This document shows, piece by piece, positions 12,203 through 24,182 of a DNA stretch of 56,165 bases (position 1 is the stretch's first letter; the number at the start of each line of letters is the position of its first letter). Both the position numbers and the translations under genes were made by a program. The stretch is taken from contig JAJOHG010000162.1 in NCBI GenBank assembly GCA_021029095.1, forward strand, positions 1 to 56,165, in the 5' to 3' direction. The notes beneath the pieces are model-generated. The model saw nothing but the letters and a program-made list of their open reading frames with translations, searched no databases and had not been told where the DNA came from. Origin of the DNA: Phellopilus nigrolimitatus. Its lineage: Eukaryota; Basidiomycota; Agaricomycetes; Hymenochaetales; Hymenochaetaceae.

Positions 12203-12368
12203 TGTGAGGCGGAGTGGTCTCACAACAAACACAGACAGTGACCTGAGTCCAATGGATGAGTGCAAAAGATGGATATATTAGAGAAACTAAACATGCCTGA
12301 GTCCAATGGATGAGTGCAAAAGATAGAGAGCACCATCCATGGACTCTGCCGCTTCAAGGGAAGCATTA
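12203..12368 (-). repeat. Partial LTR copy of E2
   Basis: This is the 3' 166 bp of the LTR, inserted between the complete LTR and the primer binding site, exactly as in E1. Confidence 0.9.
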
Positions 12369-12593
12369 TGTGAGGCGGAGTGGTCTCACAACAAACACAG
12401 ACAGTGACCTGAGTCCAATGGATGAGTGCAAAAGATAGAGAGCACCATCCATGGACTCTGCCGCTTCAAGGGAAGCATTATGTAATACATCAACATGTCA
12501 GGTGACGCAGAACAACAAGTCAGGAGTTCAAGTCACCTGGTACGCAAAATAATAAAAGGAAATAAAGTGTCCAAGATCATACTATATCCAATA
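12369..12593 (-). repeat. LTR shared by E2 (5') and E3 (3'), 53-bp deletion
   Basis: This LTR is 225 bp instead of 278. One copy of the internal 28-bp direct repeat and the spacer between the two copies are missing, as expected from slippage or recombination between the repeats. Confidence 0.9.
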
Positions 12594-15500
12594 CTCCCCC
12601 CTGATCTGACACGCCTGTCAATCACAAAAGACCCAGCATACCACGCATCTCAATCACCTTCACGCGTCCAAGCGCCTTGGTCATGATGTCAGCCGGCATA
12701 GACTTGGTGGGGAGGTAGCGAATGTCAATGAGACCCGACTCAACCACATCGCGCAGCCAGTAGTGCCGCAAGTCCAGGTGCTTCATCCGTCCATGGTGTT
12801 CAGGGTTCCTGGCAACAGCAAGGGCAGATTGGTTGTCCACATAGAGTGTGGAAGGCGCATTGAACTCATAGCCAAATTCAGAGAACAAGTTGCGCAACCA
12901 CATAATCTCCTGACCACCCTGAACAGCAGAGATGTATTCCGCTTCAGTGGTAGAGAGAGTGACAATAGTTTGAAGTCGACTAGCCCAGCTGATAGCACCA
13001 GTTCCCATCTTAACCACCAGGCCGCTTGTAGAGCGCCTGTCATCCTCATCCCCTCCATGGTCCGCGTCAGTGAATGTAGTGAACAATTCAGACGAGTTCT
13101 TGTCAGGCGCATAAGTCAACTTCATGTCTTTGGTACCCTGAAGATAACGACACAAGTGCTTTGCAGCCTTCCAGTGAGCAGGACCAGGATTGGAACTGAA
13201 GCGCGCAAGAAGTCCAACCGCATATGAGATGTCAGGACGCGTTGCCACAGCCAGATACATGAGTGCACCAATCAGCTGCCTGTAGGGGACAGTCTTCATG
13301 AATGCGATCTCTTCTGGAGTTAGGGGACCCATGGACTTGCTGAGACGATGGCCTTCTGGTAGTGGAGTGGAAACCTCGCTGCATCCAGCCATTTCAAAAC
13401 GCTCAAGTAAGTCAGTGATGTATTGGCGCTGAGACAGGGATAGGGATCGTATTGAGCGGTCTCTCTCAATATGGACGCCAAGCAGGAAGGAGGTAGGGCC
13501 GAGGTCGCGCAGTTTGAAGTGTTTTTCAAGTTCGCGCTTGACAAACAAGAATTGCTCCTTCGACTTTGCAGCAATGGTCATGTCATCCACATAGACTGGA
13601 ATGATGATGCGCACATCGTCGCGTCTGTAGACCCAAATGCTGTTGTCGCAGCGAACCAAGGAGAAGCCCATGCCCTTCAACACAGAGTCGAGTTTCTTGT
13701 GCCATTGGCGCCCAGCTTGCTTAAGACCATAGATCGCCTTAGCAAGCTTAAGCACAAAGCCAGCGCCATAGTACTCCTCAAACCCTTCTGGCTGGTCCAT
13801 GTAGACGTCATGATCCAAGTCACCATTGAGGAACGCAGTGGAGATGTCAATGCTGAACAACTCCAGGTCCTCAATTGCAGCCAAGGCCAGTATAGCGCGA
13901 AGTGCAGCCCACTTGGCAGTAGGAGCAAACACCTGTGCAAACTCTAAGCCAGGGCGCTGTGAGTAACCCTTTGCCACCAATCGCGCCTTGTGCCTGTCCA
14001 CTGAGCCGTCTGCCTTGCGCTTGAGTTTGAACACCCACCGACAGCCAATGGTCTTGCGACCAGAAGGAAGTCTGACTGGGGTGAAGGTGCCATTCTCAAC
14101 AAGACTGATAAACTCGTCCATTGCAGCCTGTTCCCAGAGGGAAGCGTCAGGACGTCCCTTGATGTCTCTCCAGTGTACTGGCTCAGGACCATACTGGGTG
14201 CGCACTTCCGCAGAGAAGACATGCTCAAAGCAGTTTGTAGACTTCAACACATGATTGTGTGCGTCCTCAAAACTGATGTAGCAGTCCTCAAGTGCCGCAT
14301 TTGCCCCAAAGTCCATAAGCCCAGCAAACATAAGTGCCTCAGCCTGCATCTCATCCTCAGACATGATGTCTAACTCGTCACTGCGCTCAATCACAGGCTC
14401 GGGTGTAGGTGCTGCTGCTGGTGCTGGTGCAGCTGGAGCCCTAGGAATGCGACGACCTGGATAATCTGCAAGCGGATTAATCACTGCATCTCTGTACCCA
14501 TGCAAAGGACGCGGCTGAGGGCGCCAAGACGTTGAAGGCCAAGAAGGCGCTTCAGGTGCAGGTGTAGATGTGGGAGCAGGAGGTTCCTTGGGTCGTTTCG
14601 CAGGAGGAGGGTGAGCAGAGGGAGAGAACACAGGAGGGTCAGGAGGGACATCCGATGGAGCTCGCTCGCGCTTTACAGCAGGCCGAGTTGGAGTCACCGG
14701 AGGTGGTGCAGGACGAAAAGGAGGAGTGACTGGAGGACGAGGAGGAGGAGTGGCAGGACGAGGAGGAGGAGCTGGTGGATTAGCAGGGAGAAGAAGTGGC
14801 GGAACATCATCCACATCGCCATCTCCCCCCTGTTCCGGCACAGCTGTAGCCTCTGGAGGAGTTGGAACCCTTAAGTCGACAGGAGACCTGGTATTTCCAG
14901 GGAACACGCGCTCATCAAACTGAGCAGAGTCACTAATGACCTCTTTGCGCGTTATGGAGTTCCAGAATATCCAGCCTTTGTAGTTCTCAGGGTAACCAAT
15001 GAAGGAGCATTTCTGTGTGTGTGACTGGAGCTGTTTGCGCATATCTTTCTTGACATGCACATAGGAGGTGCAGCCAAATACTCGAAAATGCGACACATCC
15101 GGCTTGGAATTGTGCCACAGCTCATAGGGCGTCTTGCCCTGGACAGCAGAAGTAGGAGAGCGATTGTGCACATGAACAAAAGCATTGACCGCATCCCACC
15201 AGAAACTGGCAGGTAGGTGTGCTTCGTTCAGCATAGTGGTAATGCCCTCAGCCAAAGTGCGATTAGCGCGCTCAGCTACTCCATTCTGGTGGGGTTCATC
15301 ACGAACAGTGTGTTGCCGGTGTATCCCTTCAGAAATGCAGAATTGCTCCCATGCCTTGGGCATGTATTCTCCTCCCTTGTCATCGCGCGTCGCTTTGATC
15401 TTCAGGTTGAGCTGGTTCTCTGCATGTGCTTTGTAGCGCTTGAAAGCGTCAAACGCATCGCTTTTCTTTTTAAGGGGTATGACTCCCCAGCGCCGACTGA

Positions 15501-16249
15501 AATCATCAATGAATGTGATCCAGTAACGATAACCATGCCGAGTTTGAACTGGCAGAGGACCATGCACATCAGAGTGGACCAGCTGCAACAGACCAGTAGA
15601 GCGATGAGATGCAAGTCTTGAGACATTTGACCTATGCTGCTTGCCTGCAATGCAAGGCTCGCAGATTGGGTCAGGCGACTCCATAGACTTCACAATAATC
15701 CCCTTAACCATGTCCTGATCAATCAGTCTCTTGACATCCCCATGATTCAGGTGTGCAAAACGACGATGCCAAAGCGTTAAGTCGAGTGGACAGGTGCTAA
15801 CCATGCCAGAGAATTGGGTCATGGGCACAACTTGTCCATTGAGGAACGCGGCGTAGTTGGTGTTGATTGCAGCAGTGAATAGGAGAGTGCCGTTGCGACG
15901 AAATAGAATCTGATCAGACTTGATAGTGACAATGTAGGATTTGACACGAGTTAAATACAGGACTGAGAGGAGATTGTTTCGAAGATCTGCTACATGAAGA
16001 ACGCGCTCAAACTCTAGCAGACGACCCTTCTTTCCATTGACCACTGGTTGAAAGCGGACAGTCCCCATTCCAACTGAGTAAATAACGTCGTTGTTGGCGA
16101 GGCGGATGGGTGTGCGATTAGGGGTATATTGATTGAACCAATGACGATGAGGTGTCATGTGGCAAGTGGCGCCTGTATCAACAATCCAGTCAGATCCTGC
16201 ATCAGAGAGGAGGGGCGAGTTGGGATTGGTGAAGTCATGGGTACTTGCA
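12594..16249 (-). mobile_element. E3: gag-less copia derivative
   Basis: The internal region runs from the polypurine tract (12594) to 16249, where the LTR 16250-16527 joins directly to codons just upstream of the protease (STHDFTNPN). The primer binding site, leader and all of Gag before this point are gone. E4 has exactly the same junction. The copy shares an LTR with each neighbour. Confidence 0.9.
12622..16249 (-). CDS. E3 pol open frame (protease-integrase-RT-RNase H), no gag
   Basis: The frame is open from the LTR junction to the stop near 12622, over 1200 codons. The first in-frame Met (16158) lies just after the protease DTGATCH motif, so protease is encoded but not downstream of a Met. 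Integrase HHCC and DDE residues, RT VYVDDM and RNase H DADHGG and STTEAEY are intact. It has lost 12 bases in the Pro-rich linker, shared with E4. Lacking Gag and a primer binding site, it could move only in trans, if at all. Expression is unknown. Confidence 0.85.
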
Positions 16250-16527
16250 TGTGAGGCGGAGTGGTCTCACAACAAACACAGACAATGACCTGAGTCCAAT
16301 GGATGAGTGCAAAAGATAGTATATTATGGAAACTAAACATGCCTGAGTCCAATGGATGAGTGCAAAAGATAGAGAGCACCATCCATGGACTCTGCCGCTT
16401 CAAGGGAAGCATTATGTAATACATCAACATGTCAGGTGACGCAGAACAACAAGTCAGGAGTTCAAGTCACCTGGTACGCAAAATAATAAAAGGAAATAAA
16501 GTGTCCAAGATCATACTATATCCAATA
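16250..16527 (-). repeat. LTR between E3 and E4
   Basis: This is a complete 278-bp LTR on the minus strand. On one side it touches the truncated E3 body at ACTTGCA, on the other the E4 polypurine tract. Confidence 0.92.
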
Positions 16528-19500
16528 CTCCCCCCTGATCTGACACGCCTGTCAATCACAAAAGACCTAGCATACCACGCATCTCAATCACCTTCACGCG
16601 TCCAAGCGCCTTGGTCATGATGTCAGCCGGCATAGACTTGGTGGGGAGGTAGCGAATGTCAATAAGACCCGACTCAACCACATCGCGCAGCCAATAGTGC
16701 CGCAAGTCCAGGTGCTTCATCCGTCCATGGTGTTCAGGGTTCCTGGCAACAGCAAGGGCAGATTGGTTGTCCACATAGAGTGTGGAGGGTGCATTGAACT
16801 CATAGCCAAATTCAGAGAACAAGTTGCGCAACCACATAATCTCCTGACCACCCTGAACAGCAGAGATGTATTCCGCTTCAGTGGTGGAGAGAGTGACAAT
16901 AGTCTGAAGACGACTAGCCCAGCTGATAGCACCAGTTCCCATCTTAACCACCAGGCCGCTTGTAGAGCGCCTGTCATCCTCATCCCCTCCATGGTCCGCG
17001 TCAGTGAATGTAGTGAACAATTCAGACGAGTTCTTGTCAGGCGCATAAGTCAACTTCATGTCTTTGGTACCCTGAAGGTAACGACACAAGTGCTTTGCAG
17101 CCTTCCAGTGAGCAGGACCAGGATTAGAACTGAAGCGCGCAAGAAGTCCAACCGCATAGGAGATGTCAGGACGCGTTGCCACAGCCAGATACATGAGTGC
17201 ACCAATCAGCTGCCTGTAGGGGACAGTCTTCATGAATGCGATCTCTTCTGGAGTGAGGGGACCCATGGACTTGCTGAGACGATGGCCTTCTGGTAAAGGA
17301 GTAGAAACCTCGCCGCATCCAGCCATTTCAAAGCGCTCAAGTAAGTCAGTGATGTATTGGCGCTGAGATAGGGATAAGGATCGTATTGAGCGGTCTCTCT
17401 CAATATGGACGCCAAGCAGGAAAGAGGTAGGGCCGAGGTCGCGCAGTTTGAAGTGTTTTTCAAGTTCGCGCTTGACAAACAAGAATTGCTCCTTCGACTT
17501 TGCAGCAATGGTCATGTCATCCACATAGACTGGAATGATGATGCGCACATCGTCGCGTCTGTAGACCCAAATGCTGTTGTCGCAGCGAACCAAGGAGAAG
17601 CCCATGCCCTTCAACACAGAGTCGAGTTTCTTGTGCCATTGGCGCCCAGCTTGCTTAAGACCATAGATCGCCTTAGCAAGCTTAAGCACAAAGCCAGCGC
17701 CATAGTACTCCTCAAACCCTTCTGGCTGGTCCATGTAGACGTCATGATCCAAGTCACCATTGAGGAACGCAGTGGAGATGTCAATGCTGAACAACTCCAG
17801 GTCCTCAATTGCAGCCAAGGCCAGTATAGCGCGAAGTGCAGCCCACTTGGCAGTAGGAGCAAACACCTGTGCAAACTCTAAGCCAGGGCGCTGTGAGTAA
17901 CCCTTTGCCACCAATCGCGCCTTGTGCCTGTCCACTGAGCCGTCTGCCTTGCGCTTGAGTTTGAACACCCACCGACAGCCAATGGTCTTGCGACCAGAAG
18001 GAAGTCTGACTGGGGTGAAGGTGCCATTCTCAACAAGACTGATAAACTCGTCCATTGCAGCCTGTTCCCAGAGGGAAGCGTCAGGACGTCCCTTGATGTC
18101 TCTCCAGTGTACTGGCTCAGGACCATACTGGGTGCGCACTTCCGCAGAGAAGACATGCTCAAAGCAGTTTGTAGACTTCAACACATGATTGTGTGCGTCC
18201 TCAAAACTGATGTAGCAGTCCTCAAGTGCCGCATTTGCCCCAAAGTCCATAAGCCCAGCAAACATAAGTGCCTCAGCCTGCATCTCATCCTCAGACATGA
18301 TGTCTAACTCGTCACTGCGCTCAATCACAGGCTCGGGTGTAGGTGCTGCTGCTGGTGCTGGTGCAGCTGGAGCCCTAGGAATGCGACGACCTGGATAATC
18401 TGCAAGCGGATTAATCACTGCATCTCTGTACCCATGCAAAGGACGCGGCTGAGGGCGCCAAGACGTTGAAGGCCAAGAAGGCGCTTCAGGTGCAGGTGTA
18501 GATGTGGGAGCAGGAGGTTCCTTGGGTCGTTTCGCAGGAGGAGGGTGAGCAGAGGGAGAGAACACAGGAGGGTCAGGAGGGACATCCGATGGAGCTCGCT
18601 CGCGCTTTACAGCAGGCCGAGTTGGAGTCACCGGAGGTGGTGCAGGACGAAAAGGAGGAGTGACTGGAGGACGAGGAGGAGGAGTGGCAGGACGAGGAGG
18701 AGGAGCTGGTGGATTAGCAGGGAGAAGAAGTGGCGGAACATCATCCACATCGCCATCTCCCCCCTGTTCCGGCACAGCTGTAGCCTCTGGAGGAGTTGGA
18801 ACCCTTAAGTCGACAGGAGACCTGGTATTTCCAGGGAACACGCGCTCATCAAACTGAGCAGAGTCACTAATGACCTCTTTGCGCGTTATGGAGTTCCAGA
18901 ATATCCAGCCTTTGTAGTTCTCAGGGTAACCAATAAAAGAGCATTTCTGTGTGTGTGACTGGAGCTGTTTGCGCATATCTTTCTTGACATGCACATAGGA
19001 GGTGCAGCCAAATACTCGAAAATGCGACACATCCGGCTTGGAATTGTGCCACAGCTCATAGGGTGTCTTGCCCTGGACAGCAGAAGTAGGAGAGCGATTG
19101 TGCACATGAACAAAAGCATTGACCGCGTCCCACCAGAAACTGGCAGGTAGGTGTGCTTCGTTCAGCATAGTGGTAATGCCCTCAGCCAAAGTGCGATTAG
19201 CGCGCTCAGCTACTCCATTCTGGTGGGGTTCATCACGAACAGTGTGTTGCCGGTGAATCCCTTCAGAAATGCAGAATTGCTCCCATGCCTTGGGCATGTA
19301 TTCTCCTCCCTTGTCATCGCGAGTCGCTTTGATCTTCAGGTTGAGCTGGTTCTCTGCATGTGCTTTGTAGCGCTTGAAAGCGTCAAACGCATCGCTTTTC
19401 TTCTTAAGGGGTATGACTCCCCAGTGCCGACTGAAATCATCAATGAATGTGATCCAGTAACGATAGCCATGCCGAGTTTGAACTGGCAGAGGGCCATGCA

Positions 19501-20183
19501 CATCAGAGTGGACCAGCTGCAACAGACCAGTAGAGCGATGAGATGCAAGTCTTGAGACATTCGACCTATGCTGCTTGCCTGCAATGCAAGGCTCGCAGAT
19601 TGGGTCAGGCAACTCCGTAGACTTCACAATAATCCCCTTAATCATGTCCTGATCAATCAGTCTCTTGACATCCCCATGATTCAGGTGTGCAAATCGACGA
19701 TGCCAAAGCGTTAAGTCGAGTGGACAGGTGCTAACCATGCCAGAGAATTGGGTCATGGGCACAACTTGTCCATTGAGGAACGCGGCGTAGTTGGTGTTGA
19801 TTGCAGCAGTGAAGAGGAGAGTGCCGTTGCGACGAAAGAGAATCTGATCAGACTTGATAGTGACAATGTAGGATTTGACACGAGTTAAATACAGGACTGA
19901 GAGGAGATTGTTTCTGAGATCTGGTACATGAAGAACACGCTCAAACTCTAGCAGATGACCCTTCTTTCCATTGACCACTGGTTGAAAGCGGACAGTCCCC
20001 ATTCCAACTGAGTAAATAACGTCGTTGTTGGCGAGGCGGATGGGTGTGCGATTAGGGGTATATTGATTGAACCAATGACGATGAGGTGTCATGTGGCAAG
20101 TGGCGCCTGTATCAACAATCCAGTCAGATCCTGCATCAGAGAGGAGGGGCGAGTTGGGATTGGTGAAGTCATGGGTACTTGCA
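16528..20183 (-). mobile_element. E4: gag-less copia derivative, tandem with E3
   Basis: E4 has the same organisation and 5' breakpoint as E3, offset by exactly 3934 bp. The two bodies differ at a number of residues (for example SRRWG in E3 and SRHWG in E4), so the duplication is not the most recent event here, or it has been altered by gene conversion. Confidence 0.9.
16556..20183 (-). CDS. E4 pol open frame, no gag
   Basis: This is an open frame like that of E3 and of the same length: protease DTGA, integrase (WHRRFAH, CEPCIAGK, DDKGGEY, NGVAERANRTL), RT and RNase H. The first in-frame Met is at 20092, after the protease motif. Integrase and RT catalytic residues are present. It joins the LTR 20184-20461 directly, without a leader. 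Confidence 0.85.
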
Positions 20184-20461
20184 TGTGAGGCGGAGTGGTC
20201 TCACAACAAACACAGACAATGACCTGAGTCCAATGGATGAGTGCAAAAGATAGTATATTATGGAAACTAAACATGCCTGAGTCCAATGGATGAGTGCAAA
20301 AGATAGAGAGCACCATCCATGGACTCTGCCGCTTCAAGGGAAGCATTACATAATACATCAACATGTCAGGTGACGCAGAACAACAAGTCAGGAGTTCAAG
20401 TCACCTGGTACGCAAAATAATAAAAGGAAATAAAGTGTCCAAGATCATACTATATCCAATA
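20184..20461 (-). repeat. LTR between E4 and E5
   Basis: This is a complete 278-bp LTR on the minus strand. It is the 3' LTR of E5 and is joined on the other side to the truncated E4 body. Confidence 0.92.
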
Positions 20462-20489
20462 CTCCCCCCTGATCTGACACGCCTGTCAA

Positions 20490-23400
20490 TCACAAAAGAC
20501 CTAGCATACCACGCATCTCAATCACCTTCACGCGTCCAAGCGCCTTGGTCATGATGTCAGCCGGCATAGACTTGGTGGGGAGGTAGCGAATGTCAATAAG
20601 ACCCGACTCAACCACATCGCGCAGCCAATAGTGCCGCAAGTCCAGGTGCTTCATCCGTCCATGGTGTTCAGGGTTCCTGGCAACAGCAAGGGCAGATTGG
20701 TTGTCCACATAGAGTGTGGAGGGCGCATTGAACTCATAGCCAAATTCAGAGAACAAGTTGCGCAACCACATAATCTCCTGACCACCCTGAACAGCAGAGA
20801 TGTATTCCGCTTCAGTGGTGGAGAGAGTGACAATAGTCTGAAGACGACTAGCCCAGCTGATAGCACCAGTTCCCATCTTAACCACCAGGCCGCTTGTAGA
20901 GCGCCTGTCATCCTCATCCCCTCCATGGTCCGCGTCAGTGAATGTAGTGAACAATTCAGACGAGTTCTTGTCAGGCGCATAAGTCAACTTCATGTCTTTG
21001 GTACCCTGAAGGTAACGACACAAGTGCTTTGCAGCCTTCCAGTGAGCAGGACCAGGATTGGAACTGAAGCGCGCAAGAAGTCCAACCGCATAGGAGATGT
21101 CAGGACGCGTTGCCACAGCCAGATACATGAGTGCACCAATCAGCTGCCTGTAGGGGACAGTCTTCATGAATGCGATCTCTTCTGGAGTGAGGGGACCCAT
21201 GGACTTGCTGAGACGATGGCCTTCTGGTAAAGGAGTAGAAACCTCGCCGCATCCAGCCATTTCAAAGCGCTCAAGTAAGTCAGTGATGTATTGGCGCTGA
21301 GATAGGGATAGGATCGTATTGAGCGGTCTCTCTCAATATGGACGCCAAGCAGGAAGAGGTAGGGCCGAGGTCGCGCAGTTTGAAGTGCTTTTTCAAGTTC
21401 GCGCTTGACAAACAAGAATTGCTCCTTCGACTTTGCAGCAATGGTCATGTCATCCACATAGACTGGAATGATGATGCGCACATCGTCGCGTCTGTAGACC
21501 CAAATGCTGTTGTCGCAGCGAACCAAAGAGAATCCCATGCCCTTCAACACAGAGTCGAGTTTCTTGTGCCATTGGCGCCCAGCCTGCTTCAAGCCATAGA
21601 TCGCCTTAGCAAGCTTAAGCACAAAACCGGCGCCATAATACTCCTCAAATCCTTCTGGCTGGTCCATGTAGACGTCATGATCCAAGTCACCATTGAGGAA
21701 CGCAGTGGAGATGTCAATGCTGAACAACTCCAGGTCCTCAATTGCAGCCAAGGCCAGTATAGTGCGAAGTGCAGCCCACTTGGCAGTAGGAGCAAACACC
21801 TGTGCAAACTCTAAGCCAGGGCGCTGTGAGTAACCCTTTGCCACCAATCGCGCCTTATGCCTGTCCACTGAGCCATCTGCCTTGCGCTTGAGTTTGAACA
21901 CCCACCGACAGCCAATGGTCTTACGACCAGAAGGAAGTCTGACTGGGGTGAAGGTGCCATTCTCAACAAGACTGATAAACTCGTCCATTGCAGCCTGTTC
22001 CCAGAGGGAAGCATCAGGACGTCCCTTGATGTCTCTCCAGTGTACTGGCTCAGGACCATACTGGGTGCGCACCTCCGCAGAGAAGACATGCTCAAAGCAG
22101 TTTGTGGACTTCAACACATGATTGTGTGTGTCCTCAAAACTGATGTAGCAGTCCTCAAGTGCCGCATTTGCCCCAAAGTCCATAAGCCCAGCAAACATAA
22201 GCGCCTCAGCCTGCATCTCATCCTCAGACATGATGTCTAACTCGTCACTGCGCTCAGTCACAGGCTCAGGTGTAGGTGCTGCTGCTGGTGCTGGTGCAGC
22301 TGGAGCCCTAGGAATGCGACGACCTGGATAATCTGCAAGTGGATTAATCACTGCATCTCTGTACCCATGCAAGGGACGCGGCTGAGGGCGCCAAGACATT
22401 GAAGGCCAAGAAGGCGCTTCAGGTGCAGGTGTAGACTCAGGTGCAGAGGTAGGAGCAGGTGGTTCCTTGGGTCGTTTCGCAGGTGGAGGGTGAGCAGAAG
22501 GAGAAGACACAGGAGGGTCAGGAGGTACATCCGATGGAGCTCGCTCGCGCTTTACAGCAGGCCGAGTTGGAGTCACCGGAGGTGGTGCAGGGCGAAAAGG
22601 AGGAGTGACTGGAGCTGGTGGGGGACGAGGAGGAGGAGTAGCAGGACGAGGAGGAGGAGCTGGTGGATTAGCAGGGAGAAGAAGTGGCGGAACATCATCC
22701 ACACCGCCATCTCCCCCTTGTTCCGGCACAGCTGTAGCCTCTGGAGGAGTTGGAACCCTTAAGTCGACAGGAGACCTGGTATTTCCAGGGAACACGCGCT
22801 CATCAAACTGGACAGAGTCGCTAATGACCTCTTTGCGCGTTATGGAGTTCCAGAATATCCAGCCTTTGTAGTTCTCAGGGTAACCAATGAAGGAGCATTT
22901 CTGTGTGTGTGACTGGAGCTGTTTGCGCATATCTTTCTTGACATGCACATAGGAGGTGCAGCCAAATACTCGAAAATGCGACACATCCGGCTTGGAATTG
23001 TGCCACAGCTCATAGGGCGTCTTGCCCTGAACAGCAGAAGTAGGAGAGCGATTGTGTACATGAACAAAAGCATTGACCGCATCCCACCAGAAACTGGCAG
23101 GCAGGTGTGCTTCATTCAGCATGGTGGTAATGCCCTCAGCCAAAGTGCGATTAGCGCGCTCAGCTACTCCATTCTGGTGGGGTTCATCACGAACAGTGTG
23201 TTGCCGGTGAATCCCTTCAGAAATGCAGAGTTGATGTATTCTCCTCCCTTGTCATCGCGCGTCACTTTGATCTTCAGGTTGAGCTGGTTCTCTGCATGTG
23301 CTTTGTAGCGCTTGAAAGCATCAAATGCATTGCTTTTCTTCTTAAGGGGTATGACTCCCCAGCGCCGACTGTAATCATCAATGAATGTGATCCAGTAACG

Positions 23401-23706
23401 ATAACCGTGCCGAGTTTGAACTGGCAGAGGGCCATGCACATCAGAGTGGACCAGCTGCAACAGACCAGTAGAGCGATGAGATGCAAGTCTTGAGACATTT
23501 GACCTATGCTGCTTGCCTGCAATGCAAGGCTCGCAGATTGGGTCAGGCGACTCCATAGACTTCACAGTAATCCCCTTAACCATGTCATGATCAATCAGTC
23601 TCTTGACATCCCCATGATTTAAGTGCGCAAAACGACGATGCCAGAGCGTTAAGTCGAGTGGACAGGTGCTAACCATGCCAGAGAATTGGGTCATGGGCAC
23701 AACTTG
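20490..23706 (-). pseudogene. E5 pol, 3' part (integrase-RT-RNase H), frameshifted
   Basis: RNase H and the end of RT are open from ~21260 to the stop at 20490. Several small indels between ~21310 and 21390 disturb RT after the VYVDDM region, and a ~15-18-base deletion near 23232 removes part of integrase after DDKGGEY. The piece ends at 23706, where Insert A begins. The upstream codons continue at 31705. Confidence 0.9.
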
Positions 23707-24179
23707 TTACGATTACTGAGTTTACGAAGAATCGTTTTTTGTATCTGAGCGTTTTCACCAGCAGTGGCTGTGCAAATGTGGCAGTGTTCATTACAAAAAG
23801 TGTACAAAATTGAGCTCGTTCCGAAGTAAGATTGTACACTCGTTCACAGCCACCGCTCGGCTTTTTCCGGTGATGGTCCCTCAGCGATGTTCGCTTTTGT
23901 TTTTCACACATAACTTTCTTTCTGCAACCCATCCATCCAAAGTCTTTGCTGGTATGTGTAGGGGAATAGTGTTTCTGCCTGAATCTCAAAAAAAAATTGA
24001 ATTAAGAGATGCTGTATCAATAAATATGAAGCAACTTTACCACATTGCTTGTTATTTACATATTACTTCTTATTTTCTCAACTATCCATTTCTCTAAGGA
24101 GCACACACTGGCAGGACAGTTGAACCTCTGCTACACAGAGTTTGGTGGAAGGGTGTTGTATGCATTATAAGTACTGAAT
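23707..24179. other. AT-rich left end of Insert A, no gene
   Basis: No recognisable coding sequence is seen here. Close to the left boundary is an inverted pair ACGATT/AATCGT (23709-23735) with a ~15-nt loop. The rest is AT-rich with short random reading frames. Confidence 0.6.
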
Positions 24180-24182
24180 TCA

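Larger units (their letters stand above)
7125..12593 (-). mobile_element. E2: copia element, minus strand, 3' end missing
   Basis: E2 has a 5' LTR (12369-12593, plus the 166-bp partial copy 12203-12368), primer binding site (12184-12202), leader, gag and most of pol. It stops at 7125 within RNase H, just after the DADHGGDEDD codons. The last ~430 internal bases and the 3' LTR are absent, and the E1 3' LTR takes their place. E1 and E2 leaders are almost identical, forming a large inverted repeat. The LTR 12369-12593 also serves as 3' LTR of E3. Confidence 0.93.
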
